Source of the DNA: Mycoplasma sp. NEAQ87857
GTDB taxonomy: Bacteria > Bacillota_I > Bacilli_A > Mycoplasmatales > Metamycoplasmataceae
Direction of reading: 5' to 3'
DNA: 64,000 nucleotides
Assembly: GCF_009792315.1 (NCBI RefSeq)
Contig: NZ_CP045542.1
Span: 1,116,001-1,180,000, forward strand
Part shown: in pieces, positions 1-11,700 of the stretch
Numbering within the stretch: position 1 is the first letter of the stretch
Layout of the letters: every line of letters begins with the position of its first letter
Notes under the pieces: generated by a model
Seen by the model: only the letters and a program-made list of their open reading frames with translations
Databases searched by the model: none
Told to the model about the DNA's origin: nothing
Position numbers and translations under genes: made by a program

Positions 1-167
1 AAAATTACTATTTCTTTAGTAGGTTGTTCGTTGATTAATAATGTAATAAATTGACTTAGTAACACAGGTAATATCATAGTCACAGCTATATTTATTAATG
101 TAAAGAATATACCAAGCATAAAAAATAATTTAATCTTACGAGGTAAAATTTTAAACATTTGTATCAT
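1..167 (-). CDS. ABC transporter membrane/ATPase subunit, N-terminus (partial)
   Basis: The visible 55 residues start MIQMFKILPRKIKLFF and run into a hydrophobic helix followed by ITLLINEQPTKEIVI. This arrangement (short basic N-terminus, first membrane helix, then a loop) is typical of the membrane domain of MsbA/LmrA-type ABC exporters, but no ATPase motif is in the window, so the family call is a judgement. The start at 167 is chosen over the ATG at 158 because an AAAGGTGG ribosome binding site lies 6-7 bases upstream of it. A TATAAT -10 box on the minus strand lies at 211-216. The gene runs off the left edge. Confidence 0.5.
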   Translation of the reverse strand, partial: MIQMFKILPRKIKLFFMLGIFFTLINIAVTMILPVLLSQFITLLINEQPTKEIVI

Positions 168-272
168 AATCAACCACCTTTCTAACTCTTTATCATAATA
201 ATATCTTTATATTATATATAAGTATTATGTATAAATAAGGAAATTTTATCCTTAAAAAAGGGTATAAAAAAA

Positions 273-349
273 TGGCGATCACGATAGGATTCGAACCTAC
301 GACCACAAGCTTAGAAGGCTCGTGCTCTATCCAACTGAGCTACGCGACC
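273..349 (-). tRNA. tRNA-Arg (anticodon UCU)
   Basis: The minus strand folds as a full cloverleaf. The acceptor GGTCGCG (349-343) pairs with CGTGATC, including two G-U pairs. D arm GCTC/GAGC, anticodon stem CGAGC/GCTTG with loop CTTCTAA (anticodon TCT), and T arm GTAGG-TTCGAAT-CCTAT are all present. The 3' CCA is encoded (275-273). The anticodon reads AGA/AGG, the main arginine codons in this A+T-rich genome. A TATGAT -10-like box lies at 367-372. Confidence 0.95.
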
Positions 350-426
350 ACGTTTAATATAAATATATCATATTTTTTAATTTTTCAAAATACTTTTTAT
401 TTTGTAAAATTAAATAAAGGAGATAT

Positions 427-1029
427 ATGCAAAATATCGGTTTAGAGACTTTTTATAACACAAAACAAATTAGAGACAATATTAATCGTTTATTAAAATA
501 TAAATGATGAATAATAATTTCTTGTTTAGGTAGTTTAATTGTGTTTCTTGTTATGCACGCAATTTTTATGTTTAATGTATTTAGCACTATTAAAGAAGTT
601 TATTCTTCTAAAGAAACATATAATATCTATAAAAATATTATAAACGCAAACCCTGATGCAATTATTACTGAAGAATTTAAAATATTCGCTATTTTTTATC
701 AAGTTATGTACAACATTGCTTGATTAGCAAGTTTTACTTATATTGTATGATTTTTAACATTAACATCTAGCTCAAAAACTTTATCAAACTTCTATAAAAG
801 TAATCCATACTTATATAAACAATATACTAATGTTAAAGGTTTTGGAACAGCAGCATTAATTCTTTTCTTTGTTGGTTTTATGCTTCCAATTTTAGCTCCA
901 ATAATGTGAATTGTTTCTATTATTCTTTCACTTGTATTTGTAATCAAAATTAATAAAATTAAAATTGATGATGAAATTCTTGCAATTTCTTCGTATAATG
1001 TTGGAAATGTATTTAATTTTAAATTTTAA
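427..1029 (+). CDS. Small integral membrane protein, unknown function (200 aa)
   Basis: I do not recognise the family. The protein opens MQNIGLETFYNTKQIRDNIN, then has a hydrophobic stretch at about residues 30-55, another near 98-115, and a long hydrophobic pair at about 138-185 containing GTAALILFFVGFMLPILAP. It therefore probably spans the membrane four times. The start is supported by AAAGGAGAT just upstream. Several TGA codons must be read as Trp. It is transcribed divergently from the tRNA and converges on tsaD, sharing a bidirectional terminator. It may be related to small DUF-type mollicute membrane proteins; no enzymatic motif is visible. Confidence 0.75.
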
Positions 1030-1030
1030 A

Positions 1031-1050
1031 AACCAGGATTAATCCTGGTT
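1031..1050. terminator. Bidirectional terminator between the membrane protein gene and tsaD
   Basis: A perfect 20-base palindrome AACCAGGATT/AATCCTGGTT with a T-run on the plus strand and an A-run (T-run on minus) on the other side. It overlaps the last codons of tsaD and serves the two converging genes. Confidence 0.85.
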
Positions 1051-1974
1051 TTCTTTTAATCTTAAATAACAAACATTTGCAATCATCGCTCCATTATCTG
1101 TTGCATATTTTAAACTTGGAATAATAGTATTAGGATGTAATGTTAAAAATTTAGATCTAAGTTCACTATTAGCACTAACCCCTCCACCAAGCACCAAAGT
1201 TTTAACTTCATATTTTTCTAAAGCTAATTTAGTTTTATCAATTAAATAATCCACTGCAACTTTTTGAAAACTTGCAGCAATTTGATTTTTATCAAATGCT
1301 ATTTCTTTCATTTTGCAACTATTTAAATAGTTTAATACTTGGGTTTTTAAACCACTAAAAGAAAAATCTAATGGGTGCTCTGTTTTTGGTTTAGTAAATG
1401 ATAAATATTCTCCATTATAATTTTGAGCAATTTTATCAATAATTGGACCTCCAGGAAATCCTAAACCTGATCTTGAAGCCACCTTATCAAACGCTTCACC
1501 CACAGCATCATCTAAAGTTTCTCCTACTATCTCAAAATCATTATAATTCTTAGCTAAAATTAATTGTGTATGTCCTCCAGAAACTAATAAAGTTAATGCA
1601 GGAAAAGTAATTTCATTAGTTAAAGTTGCTGATAAAATATGACCATGTAAATGATTAATTGGAATTAAAGGTTTTTTAATTACTTGACTTATAGCACTAG
1701 CGAATAAAAATCCTATTTGTAAAGTTCCGATTAATCCCGGTTCTTTAGTATAAGCTATATAATCAAAACTATTTGGTTCATATTTTTTAAAAATCATTTC
1801 TTGAATTAAAGCAATATTTTTAACATGTTCTCTAGAAGCAATTTCAGGAATGGTTCCACCAAATTCCTTGAAAATATCAATTTGAGACACAGTAATTAAT
1901 TCTAATACTTTATTATCTTCTAATACAGCAATTGAAGTATCATCGTGTGATGTTTCTATACCTAAAATTCTCAT
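1039..1974 (-). CDS. tsaD: tRNA N6-adenosine threonylcarbamoyltransferase TsaD
   Basis: TsaD (Gcp/YgjD family) transfers threonylcarbamoyl to A37 of ANN-decoding tRNAs to make t6A. The 311-aa protein starts MRILGIETSHDDTSIAV, the family N-terminus. It has the metal-binding HLHGH motif near residue 110, the LLVSGGHTQL phosphate-binding loop, GLGFPGGP and DFSFSGLKT, and the C-terminal LVLGGGVSANSELR block. It is slightly shorter than the usual ~335 aa. Its ATG overlaps the tsaB stop, so it is the last gene of tsaE-tsaB-tsaD, which groups three subunits of one pathway. Confidence 0.97.
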   Translation of the reverse strand: MRILGIETSHDDTSIAVLEDNKVLELITVSQIDIFKEFGGTIPEIASREHVKNIALIQEMIFKKYEPNSFDYIAYTKEPGLIGTLQIGFLFASAISQVIKKPLIPINHLHGHILSATLTNEITFPALTLLVSGGHTQLILAKNYNDFEIVGETLDDAVGEAFDKVASRSGLGFPGGPIIDKIAQNYNGEYLSFTKPKTEHPLDFSFSGLKTQVLNYLNSCKMKEIAFDKNQIAASFQKVAVDYLIDKTKLALEKYEVKTLVLGGGVSANSELRSKFLTLHPNTIIPSLKYATDNGAMIANVCYLRLKENQD

Positions 1975-2537
1975 TATTTAATCGCTCCAATCTGAGGAGA
2001 TTTTATATATAAAGGCTCAGTTAATAAAGCATTTGTTTCTTGATTAAAAATATCTTTATATAACTTAAAATTATCAATCATTGATTGATAATTAATTTTA
2101 TCAATAACAGTTTGATCTTTAGTTTTTACTGTTATTGATTTTTTAATATCATTATTTTTTTGATACATTTCTTTATCAAAAAAATACATTTTATTCCCTT
2201 GAGCATCTAGAGTTAAAATTGATTGATTGTTTTGTTTTAATAAGATATCAAATGATGTAGTAGTAAATAAAGGAACTTTAGTTAATAAAGCAATAGTTCT
2301 AAAAAAGACTAATGAAGCTCTAACTCCAGTAAAAAAACCTGGTCCAATATTTGTATAAAGTCCATTTAAATCTTTGTATTCTAAATTATGTTTTTTCATC
2401 ATATTCAAGCATTCATTAACTATAAGGTCCACTTTTTTTCTATAGTTTAAATATAAAACATGATCTATTACTTCAAAATCATCATTAAATAAAACTAAAA
2501 CAAAATCTTCTGTTGCTGTATCTAAATATAGATTCAT
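1974..2537 (-). CDS. tsaB: t6A biosynthesis subunit TsaB
   Basis: TsaB is the inactive paralogue of TsaD that bridges TsaD and TsaE. The 187-aa protein begins MNLYLDTATEDFVLVLF and has the conserved block NIGPGFFTGVRASLVFFRT at about residues 64-82, the signature of the family. The C-terminal half is short, as is common in mollicutes. The start overlaps the tsaE stop and the end overlaps the tsaD start, indicating translational coupling in the operon. Confidence 0.93.
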   Translation of the reverse strand: MNLYLDTATEDFVLVLFNDDFEVIDHVLYLNYRKKVDLIVNECLNMMKKHNLEYKDLNGLYTNIGPGFFTGVRASLVFFRTIALLTKVPLFTTTSFDILLKQNNQSILTLDAQGNKMYFFDKEMYQKNNDIKKSITVKTKDQTVIDKINYQSMIDNFKLYKDIFNQETNALLTEPLYIKSPQIGAIK

Positions 2538-2932
2538 TAAATAATCTCCTTAATCTCAAAATGATGAAAATCATTATCTAATAATGATGCTTGGATTTTA
2601 ATGCAATTAGCATAATTAATTTCTTTTAAATTACTTCATTCTATACACACAATATTATCTTCAAAATAATCTTCAAATTCTTCTAAATCACCTTTGTAGT
2701 TATATAAATCAATATGAACTAATCCATCATAAGTTTTCATATATGAAAAACTTGGAGAAGTTATTTTTTGCTTAATTCCTAATTTTTTACCAATTAATTG
2801 TACTAAAGTAGTTTTACCAGCACCTAAATCACCATCAAGTAAAATAATTTTCTTTTGATTAAATAAATCAAAATTATTATTTACTCACTCTTGTAATTCT
2901 TGTATTGTATTACACTTAATTTCTTTTTGCAT
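2537..2932 (-). CDS. tsaE: t6A biosynthesis ATPase TsaE
   Basis: This 131-aa P-loop ATPase completes the t6A synthesis complex. It starts MQKEIKCNTIQELQEW. It carries a Walker A motif GDLGAGKTTL at about residues 33-42, followed by SPSFSYMKTYDG and HIDLYNY, the conserved switch and Walker B-like region, and IVCIEWSN. The start is supported by AAGGAAAAT upstream. Two internal TGA codons are Trp. It is the first gene of the tsaE-B-D operon; a hairpin at 2949-2977 separates it from degV. Confidence 0.93.
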
Positions 2933-2948
2933 ATTTTCCTTGTTTAAT

Positions 2949-2977
2949 AAAAAAAGACGTTAAAATAACGCTTTTTG
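2949..2977 (-). terminator. Terminator after degV
   Basis: On the minus strand AAAAAGCGTTA and TAACGTCTTTTT form a stem with one bulge, followed by a T-rich tail. It covers the degV stop and lies just before the tsaE start, so it probably attenuates read-through from degV. Confidence 0.6.
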
Positions 2978-3808
2978 TTCTTCTGTTAATTTCTTAGTTT
3001 TAATAACCACAATAGCTTCAGGGCCTGTATGTATAGCTATAACATTAGGTAATAAAGCTACATAAACTTTTTTATTGTGTTTAGTTTGAATATAATCCAC
3101 TATTTCATTAATATCATTATTATTTGAATGCAATATTATAAATTCTGAATCATCATCCATTACTTTATCATCAATGCTGTTATAAACTGATTTTAAGAAA
3201 ATTCTACCTTTACCTTCTTTGATTAATTGGCCATTATCAAAAGCAATTAAAGGCACTATTTTTAATAACTTAGCTATTGTTGCAGCAGTTGGATGTAATC
3301 TACCACCTTTAACTAAATAATCATTATATTTTGGTAATAAAGTTACTTTAAAATCATTGTTTCATTGTTCAACTTGTTTAATAGCACTATCACTATCCAT
3401 TCCATCTTTAATTAATTGTTCTAAATATTTAACCATTAACGGAATTAAAATAGCTACATATAATGATTGAACAACTTTTAATTTAGGAAATTCATCCATT
3501 AATGTTAATAACATTTGATATTGACTTGAAAGATGTTTTGAAATAGGGAAAAAGATGATTTCATCATACTCTTTACTTAATTTTTCTAATTCTTGATGCA
3601 CTAAACCTAAAGGTGTTGATGAAGTTTTTACATTATTACTATTTAATGAAAAATGATTAAATAAATTAGTTCCTGTAAGTTCAATTCCATCCTTATATTC
3701 CACACCATCTAAACTAACTAACAATGGTAAAAAATGTCAATTGTGCTGTGCTGCTTGCTTTTTGGTTAAACCTGATGATGAATCTACTAATATCGCTATT
3801 TTTTTCAT
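2960..3808 (-). CDS. DegV family protein (fatty-acid binding, FakB-like)
   Basis: The 282-aa protein opens MKKIAILVDSSSGLTKKQA, matching the DegV start ([IV]xDSxxxLxxE/K). It has a fatty-acid loop region with KTSSTPLG, and the phosphoryl-handling block YLVKGGRLHPTAA, which corresponds to the GR(I/L)s motif of the family. DegV/FakB proteins bind an acyl chain for phosphorylation by FakA, feeding exogenous fatty acids into lipid synthesis. Length is typical. Two Trp codons are TGA. A TATAAT box at 3815-3820 ends only 6 bases before the ATG, suggesting a leaderless mRNA; a second TATAAT at 3830-3835 could give a short leader. Confidence 0.9.
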
Positions 3809-3814
3809 AGTTTT

Positions 3815-3853
3815 ATTATATTAAAAAACATTATAAATTAAATAAAGTATAAT
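3815..3853. promoter_or_regulatory. Divergent promoters for degV and the tRNA-binding protein gene
   Basis: Within 55 bases between two divergent starts there are TATAAT boxes on the minus strand (3815-3820 and 3830-3835) and one on the plus strand (3848-3853, ten bases before the ATG at 3864). No convincing -35 boxes are visible. The distances leave almost no 5' untranslated region. Confidence 0.55.
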
Positions 3854-3863
3854 ATAAAATATT

Positions 3864-4442
3864 ATGATTTTAGTAAACAATATAAATGAAACATTCAAAA
3901 ATACAGCTATTATTCTAGTTGATTCTAGAATTAATGCAACCAATCAAGTTAAATGAAATGATTTGATTTTCTTTGTTGATAAAGAAAATAATGTTGAATC
4001 TATTAATGTTTTAGATTCAGCTAAATATAACTTAAATTTAGATAAAAAATTCTATAGTTTAGATGATTCTACTTATGTAAATATTTCTCAAATAGCAAGT
4101 GATTTAGGTTTAAAAATTAAAAATGAACCTAAATTTATTTATGGAGAAGTTTTATCAAGAGAAACACATCCTAAATCACAAAAATTATTTGTTTTACAAG
4201 TAAAAATTAATGATAATCAAACTATCCAAATTGTTACAAATACCTTAGATTCTACAGTTGGTAGTGTTTTAGTATTAGCACTTCCAGGATCATTTACTTT
4301 TAAAGGTATGAGAATTATTGAAAATAAAGTGTTAAATGTCGATAGTTTTGGTATGTTAACAGGATATCAAACTTTAGGAATTGATAAAGAGGGATTAATT
4401 TTTGGAACACATACTGATATAGGAAAGGATTTTAATTTATAA
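3864..4442 (+). CDS. tRNA-binding domain protein (YtpR-like)
   Basis: The 192-aa protein has a C-terminal OB-fold tRNA-binding domain of the EMAP/PheT-N type. It includes YGEVLSRETHPKSQKLFVLQ, then QIVTNTLDSTVGSVLVLALPGS, and a final DSFGMLTGYQTLGI, at about residues 90-185. Such domains occur free (YtpR) or fused to PheRS beta and MetRS. The N-terminal ~80 residues resemble the family's free-standing members. It lies directly before tyrS and its stop overlaps the tyrS ATG, so the two are co-translated. A TGA Trp codon precedes the first long open segment. Confidence 0.85.
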
Positions 4443-5677
4443 TGGACATTTTACATGATTTAGAAAGTAGAGGAATCTTAAAACAAATTAGTAATAGAGA
4501 TAAATTAATTAAATTAGATCCTGCTACTTCTTCAGTTTATGCAGGATTTGATCCTACAGCTACTAGCTTGCACTTAGGAAACTATATTCAAATTTCTATC
4601 TTATTAAGATTTAAAAAAATGGGTTGAAAAACTTATGCTTTAATTGGTGGAGCAACTGGAATGATCGGAGATCCTTCATTTAAAGATTCTGAAAGACAAC
4701 TTTTAGATAATAACACCATCTTAAATAATAAAAATCATATTCGTAATCAATTAGAATCTTTTGGTTTAGAAGTTATTGATAACTATGATTTTTATAAAGA
4801 TATGAACGTCTTAGATTTTATTAGAGATGTTGGAAAAATGGTTAATGTAAGCTACTTATTAGCTAAAGATTCTGTAGCTTCAAGAATTAGTAAAGGTTTA
4901 AGTTTTACTGAATTTAGTTATTCATTAATTCAAGGATGAGACTTTTTAACCTTATATAAAACTAAAAATATATGTGTTCAATTTGGTGGATCAGACCAAT
5001 GAGGAAACATAACTACTGGTTTAGATATGATTTCTAAAACCTTTGGAGATGAACATAAAGCAGTTGCTTTAACTTCTAATTTATTAACCGATTCTAATGG
5101 TAATAAATTTGGTAAATCTACAGGTGGAGGAAGTTTATGATTAGATAAATCAAAAACTAAACCATATGCTATGTATCAATTTTTAGTTACTCAACCTGAT
5201 TCTCAAGTTGAAAAACTACTTAAATGATTAACTTTTTTACCAATAAATGAAATTGATGAAATCATCAAAGTTCATAATGAAAATCCAGCAAATCAATATG
5301 CTCAAAAAGTATTAGCTAAATTAATTGTTGGTGATATTCATGGTGAAAAAGAAGTTAAAAAAGCTATTACCATCTCTCATATTTTATTTGATAAAAAACT
5401 TGATTACAGTAGCTTAACAATTAATGATATGCAAGATATTGAAAACGAAATAACTACTGTTTCATTAGAAAAAGATAAAAATTTAATTGAACAATTAGTA
5501 GCTAACAAATTAGTTCAATCTAAACGTCAAGCTAGAGAGTTTTTACAAACTCAAGCAATTAAAATTAATGGACAAGCAATTGATGAATCTTATTTATTAA
5601 CTTCAGAAATTTATAATAATCAATATGCTTTATTAAACATTGGTAAGAAGAATATCTTTTTAGTTAAATTAGTATAG
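4442..5677 (+). CDS. tyrS: Tyrosyl-tRNA synthetase
   Basis: TyrS charges tRNA-Tyr. The 411-aa protein has the class I signature as YAGFDPTATSLHLGNY (HIGH equivalent HLGN), the tyrosine pocket QFGGSDQWGNITTG and the KMSKS equivalent KFGKSTGGG. A C-terminal S4 RNA-binding domain includes LVANKLVQSKRQAREFLQ. Several Trp codons are TGA, so it looks broken under the standard code but is intact. The start overlaps the upstream stop codon. A strong hairpin terminator follows. Confidence 0.97.
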
Positions 5678-5710
5678 AAAAAAGTCAAAACTTATTGTTT
5701 TGACTTTTTA
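5678..5710. terminator. Bidirectional terminator between tyrS and the M60 gene
   Basis: AAAAAGTCAAAAC and GTTTTGACTTTTT form a stem of about 13 pairs around a short loop, with T-runs on both strands. It serves converging tyrS and the giant M60 gene. Confidence 0.9.
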
Positions 5711-5711
5711 A

Positions 5712-8700
5712 TTATTCTTCTTCACGATATTCAGTAAAGTATTGAACTGTTAATTTATTATTAGTTTTATTTACTATTCTAATAAAGTGATCTGTATCAT
5801 TATCACTATCTAATGAATAACTAAATAGAAGCTTATTATTAACTTCTCAATTGTTTGCATTTGAAATATCACTAGCTACTAATTCACCATCAATATAAAC
5901 ATCAAAAGTAGTGTTATTGCTTGGTACAGCTTTTCCATAAAGGTTAATTGAACTACCTTTAAATTTATATTCTAAATAATCATTTGCAGTCGAAGTAACT
6001 GCTGATAAATTATTTACATTTGAATTAGCTACATCTGGAGCATTTTTAACAAAATCTCAACTTCCATAGTATTTAATTTCAGGATTATTAATTCCTACAA
6101 TATAGTTTTGTTTTGCAGTAGTAAAGAAGTTAACTTTTGCTAAAACAAAACCAGTTCCTTTATTTTCATGTCATGCTCTAACGTGGATATTATTTACTTT
6201 ATATGATTTATCAAACATATATCTTCATTGTTGAGCTCTTCCATCATAAAGCATTAATTTAGTACCATTATCTAAAATAGTTCAAATTTGAGCTTTAGTT
6301 GGAGCATAATCTCTATGATTTCCTCAGAAGTTAAAACTATATCCTGATATTACTTGTGGTTTAGTGAAATATCAATTGAATGTAGCTTCTTTGGTATTTC
6401 AAACCTCAAATCTATTATTTCCAGGTTTTGTAACTTGTATTGCACCTGTATTTCCATTTAATGAACTATGAGATGTAGTAAATCTTGCAGTAGATTGATC
6501 TAATTGTAAGTTTTGAATATATCTTTGAATTTCTTTAGGATCTTTATTAACTCTATCTTTGAATCTTCTTTGATATTTATATTTATCATCAGTTAAAAAT
6601 TCTTTTAATTTAGCATCATCAGTAGTTACATTGTTAATATAACTTGATAAACTTTGATTTAATACACTATATTTGGTATCTTCTCCTTCATATACATAAT
6701 TAATGTCAAAATGACCTTTTCCACCATCATTATACGCATATAAAACAACATCATAATAAGTATTTTCATCAAAGTCTTTAAAGTTAGAATAATCTCTATC
6801 TCCTGTGCTTGTGCCTTTGTTTTGAAGCTCTCCATTAATATACAATGCATATCAATCATCTACATTTCCAACAAATTTTAATTTTCCAGATTTATTAGGT
6901 TTAAATTTAAATTTATAGCTTACTAATGTATGTTCTTTATCTAAATATCCTGTGTATCTTGGATTAAGCTCCATTGGAAACTCAATGCCAGAAATTGTTC
7001 CATTAGCTGTTAAATCATCTAATTTATTAACTAGGTTAGTGATTCTATCTTCGTTTCTACCTAAAGTGTTTATAACTTCGTTTGGAATAACACCATAGTA
7101 AGTCATAACTGGAGCATTAACTACATTTCTAACTTTAATTTTTCATTTATATCCAGGAACATAATTTTCTGGTTTATTGTGGAAGTTTGATGGAATGATT
7201 TCAACATCAAACTCATCAATTTGATCTAAGAAATTATTGTTAGCGGTATAAATTAATCTCTTTGGATTATTTGGATCTAAAGCTAAAGTTCCATTAAATT
7301 TAGAATTTTTACTAAATTTCAATTCTGATCATTGGAAGTTAGGATTAATTGATCTAATTCCTTTTTCAAAATCAAAAACATAAGGTTTACCAGCAGCAAC
7401 TTGGAATGCGGCTTGATGATCACCGTTATAAGTGAATTTTTGCTTATCGCTATGGTAAAAATAATCTCCCGCTGCATAAACATTACCCACAATGTCAATT
7501 CCTGGATATTTCTTATTAATTTCTTTAACCTTAGCAAGTTTTTTAACCAATTCATCTAGTTTATTTTTATAACCTTCGTTTTGATCTCTAAACCCTTGTA
7601 ATTGTTCATTATATCTTCTAACTTTGGCTTGTAAGTTTGCATCGTTAGGTTTAGCTTCTAATTCTTTTGTAAATCTTGCAACTATTCCTTGCAATAAGTT
7701 GATTTGGTCAATATTCTTCTGAATTTCTTTAACATATTTATCTGATAAATCAGCAACTAATTCATATAAATTGTTATTTCAATTATGACTTTGGAGCATG
7801 TATCCAAAATCTAACTTAGTAAACTCTGATAAGTATTCAATTGTTTCAAAAGCATTGCTTCTTGAACCATTAGTATGTTTACCATTCCAGTCACTATTTT
7901 TAACTCAATCAACAAATCTATTTTGACCTAGCATATAAATCATTGATGAATATAATGCATATCAACCATGACCACCTTTAGAACTAGAAAATTCGTTTGC
8001 CAATCCAGCTCAACCACCTTCTCATTGACCTGTAGTGTTGGCTAAGTTTCTGAATCTAGTAGTATCGTTGATGTATGATAAGTTTAAAACTGAAGGAATA
8101 TTAGTTCATCCATGGTCTTTAATGTTAAATGGATCTTGGTGGTGTTGGAAGTTATGGTTGATTTCATGGTAATTTCCTCAATCTTCAGTACCAAAATCTC
8201 TTTGACCTCTAAGGTATTTACTTGCTCAACTAATAGGAGCGTATAATTGATCTCCTCCACCTCAGGCAGCAGCTCCGCCCCAAATATCATCAGCATAATT
8301 TAATGCTATTCTATTAGATTTAAATTCATTTCACATAAATGAACCTTCATAGAAGCTGTTTCATTTTTGGATAACATCTTTTGGATAAACTAAATCATCA
8401 AAGTTAACATAAGCAACTTGAGTATCACTAGTTCAAGGAGCTAAAATTGCTGAATAATTAGTATTAATCGCAAGTTCAGGAGCTACTATCTGACCACTTT
8501 TAACTTTAGCTACCTGTTGATCTCATTGCTCTTTAGTAGTAATACCATCAAAGTAACCTAACATTTCTAAACCATTATGGATAGTCATATCTAAAGTAGC
8601 AATATCTCCATTAGGTGTATATAATGATCCATTGATTTTTACATTTATTGGACCACCAAAAGGTGAACCAATTTTAATTCTATGATGTTCATCAATTTCA

Positions 8701-11700
8701 GAAAGGCTATAATTGAACTCACTTCTTACTTTTGGATATCTCTTACTTACCATACCGGTATTACCAAATTCATGGTTATCTCAATAATTTTGATTGATGA
8801 TAAAAGTAAATGGAATATTTCCTCTTGCTTTTAATAACTTATAAGTTTCTTCACTAAATTCAATCTCTACAACTTCTCCTGGAGCAGCATAAATTCCTGT
8901 TGTATGCATTCCTAAGTAAGTGGTAGAAATACCAATTCTTCTAGTTAAACTTTGAGCAGTATCAGGAATTTGTTTTTGATAAAATCCAGCAGCTGCAGGG
9001 TGTTTTTTAAGTCTATTATTACGGATTTCATCCTTAATAAATCCTGCATCTCTATAATAATTGTTTCTATCAGGAACTTTTTCTTCCCTAACTTCATTTG
9101 CAACATTTACTCTAACACCATTATGCATTAGGTAAGAATTTGGATGATCTCTTCCAGCTTTATAGTCGTAATTTCATGCTGGATATTTAAAGTCTGATCC
9201 ATATTTTTTAGTTAAAGGTGTTTCATAAACTTCGTGGTTTGCAGTTCTAGGATGGTATCCTAAATCTTGAATAAATCCATTTAAGAATCCTACTTCTTTA
9301 GATTCAATAGCTTTAAATTTCTCTGAATCATTAACTAAAGGTAATGATGAAATATCAATAGAATTGGTATTTCATTCAATATTTTGATCATTAACTATTT
9401 TTACAAAATAGGTTCCTACACTATTAATATGTAATGAATTAGTATTATTATCTAATAAATCATTATATCTATATCATTTGTAAGTAACGTTAGATAATGA
9501 CTCTGTATGAGTTAAACTTAAATCTACTCCAGTAGGTGCTAAAGTTTTGCTTGAAGCATTTAATTCAACATCTTTTAATGGGTTATGATGATGTAAAGTC
9601 ACTGTATTTTTAACTTCATAGTTTTCAAAAGTTACATCATTAATAAATCCACTAATGATTAATTTAACTTCTTTATCTTGATCAACTACAAATGGATCAA
9701 TATCATTAACTTTATGAGTTGCACCATATACTTCATTATCTCCAGCTAATCATCTCATTGTCTTAATATTAACTTTTGAATCAATATTAAGACCTAGTTT
9801 ATATTTAGCATCTGCAGATAATAAATATCCTTGATTATCAGTATAAATATTAGAATGAGCTAAAGCTTCTTTTACTAAAATAGCATCATCAGCAAATCTA
9901 TCTAAGCTAGTAACTTGATTTCTAAATTTCTCATATAAATCTGCAATTGTAGTAATTGTATTTAAATTATTACTTGTTCTAGCTATTATATTTGATATCT
10001 CTTGACGATTAGCTTTAAAATCATTAATTACAGTTTTATTTAATTCAAATCCTAAATCTTGATTAATAAAACTATCAATTTTAGTATTAACTGGTTCACT
10101 TAAGTTTAATTGTTCAACTAATAAAGGAAGATTAGTTGCTAAAGCTTGATCATATTGATCATATAAATTACCTAAGCTCATTAAAGTATCATAATCAGTA
10201 GCTTTTGCATCTATACCATTGATTAATTGATTTTTAATATTAGTACTCATTGTTGAATATGAGTTAATTTTTTGAATTAAATTATTTTTATAAGCAACTC
10301 CTTGAAGTTGATTAATCACTTCGTTTAACTCACGTTGAGCTTGAGTTAAACGTTCAAGAGTAATATTGGTATCTTTAATTTTGTAGTATGAATATTCATC
10401 ACTAGCAATTCTATTAGCAACATTTTTTAAATTAATTTGATCAGCAGATTTAGCAAATTTATAATCTTCAATTGCACCTTCGTGTTCAAGATAAAGTTTT
10501 AATTTTTCAGCTAAATCTCCTGCTTTGGTATTTATTGCATTAGCTGCTTTAAATATCGCTTTAACTTGACCTAAATATTTACAATTTCTTGCATCTTCTT
10601 TAAATTTATTAATTACAGCCGCTTCTAAATTAGTTAAAGCATCAAATTTTGCTAATTCTTCATTTAATTGTTCTTCTGTAATTGGTGTAGGTTTATACAC
10701 TTCAATTGCAGGAATTCAGTTATTATTTTCAAAATTAATTCATTTATAAGTACCAGTTACTTTTACAGTTACATTTTTAGAATCTTGATTTTCTGGTGTA
10801 TTTTCAAAATCACTTAGTGAAATTGAAATTGAGCCATTTTGATCTTTAGCTTTTTCAATACCATCAACATAGAAATTGTAATTATTAATTGTTACATTTT
10901 CTATATTATCTAAATGAACTACTACAGGTGTATTTTCATCTGGTAAATACCCACCATTAGTTGCATTTAAAAGTGTATTAGTTAATATTTCTTTTAAATC
11001 ATTAAAGTCTTTAATTTTTGATTTAGCACTAGTTATTGTTTCTTTAATTTGTTCTAATTTTGGATTATATTCACTATTAATATCAATAATTCTTGAATTA
11101 TCAAATAAACTTAAAATTTCTTGTTTTAAATTATTAATAGTGGTAATTTCATCGCTTAAACTAAATAATTTATCTTCTAAAGCTTCATAATTATTTAATT
11201 CAGTTAATTTATTAACTAAATTAATATTTAAAAATTCTAATACTTCATTTAATTCTTGGTTTTTAGCTTTTAATTCATGTGCTTTAGCATTTAATTCACT
11301 TAAATCATTAGTATTTGTTAAATTATTTAACTCATTTTCTAATGGAGTTGGCCCAAAGTGATTTAAAGCAGTTTTTAAATCTTGTTTTACATTATTTAAA
11401 TTATCATCACCATTTAATGCATCATATTTAGTTTCGATATTATTAAACGCTTCATTTAATTTATCAATCTCAATTTCATTATTTAATTTATTTTCAACTA
11501 ATAAATTAATAAATTCATCAATTGCACTAGTTAAATCATTAATATGAGATTCATTTGAATATTTGAATTTAACATCTTGAGATTTAGTGTTATTGAAGTT
11601 GTTGATTCAATCAAAAATATCACTTAATTTTTGATTGATACCTTTGTATTTTTCTAATATTTCTAAAGCATCATTTTTAGTTTCTGCATTAGTAAATTGT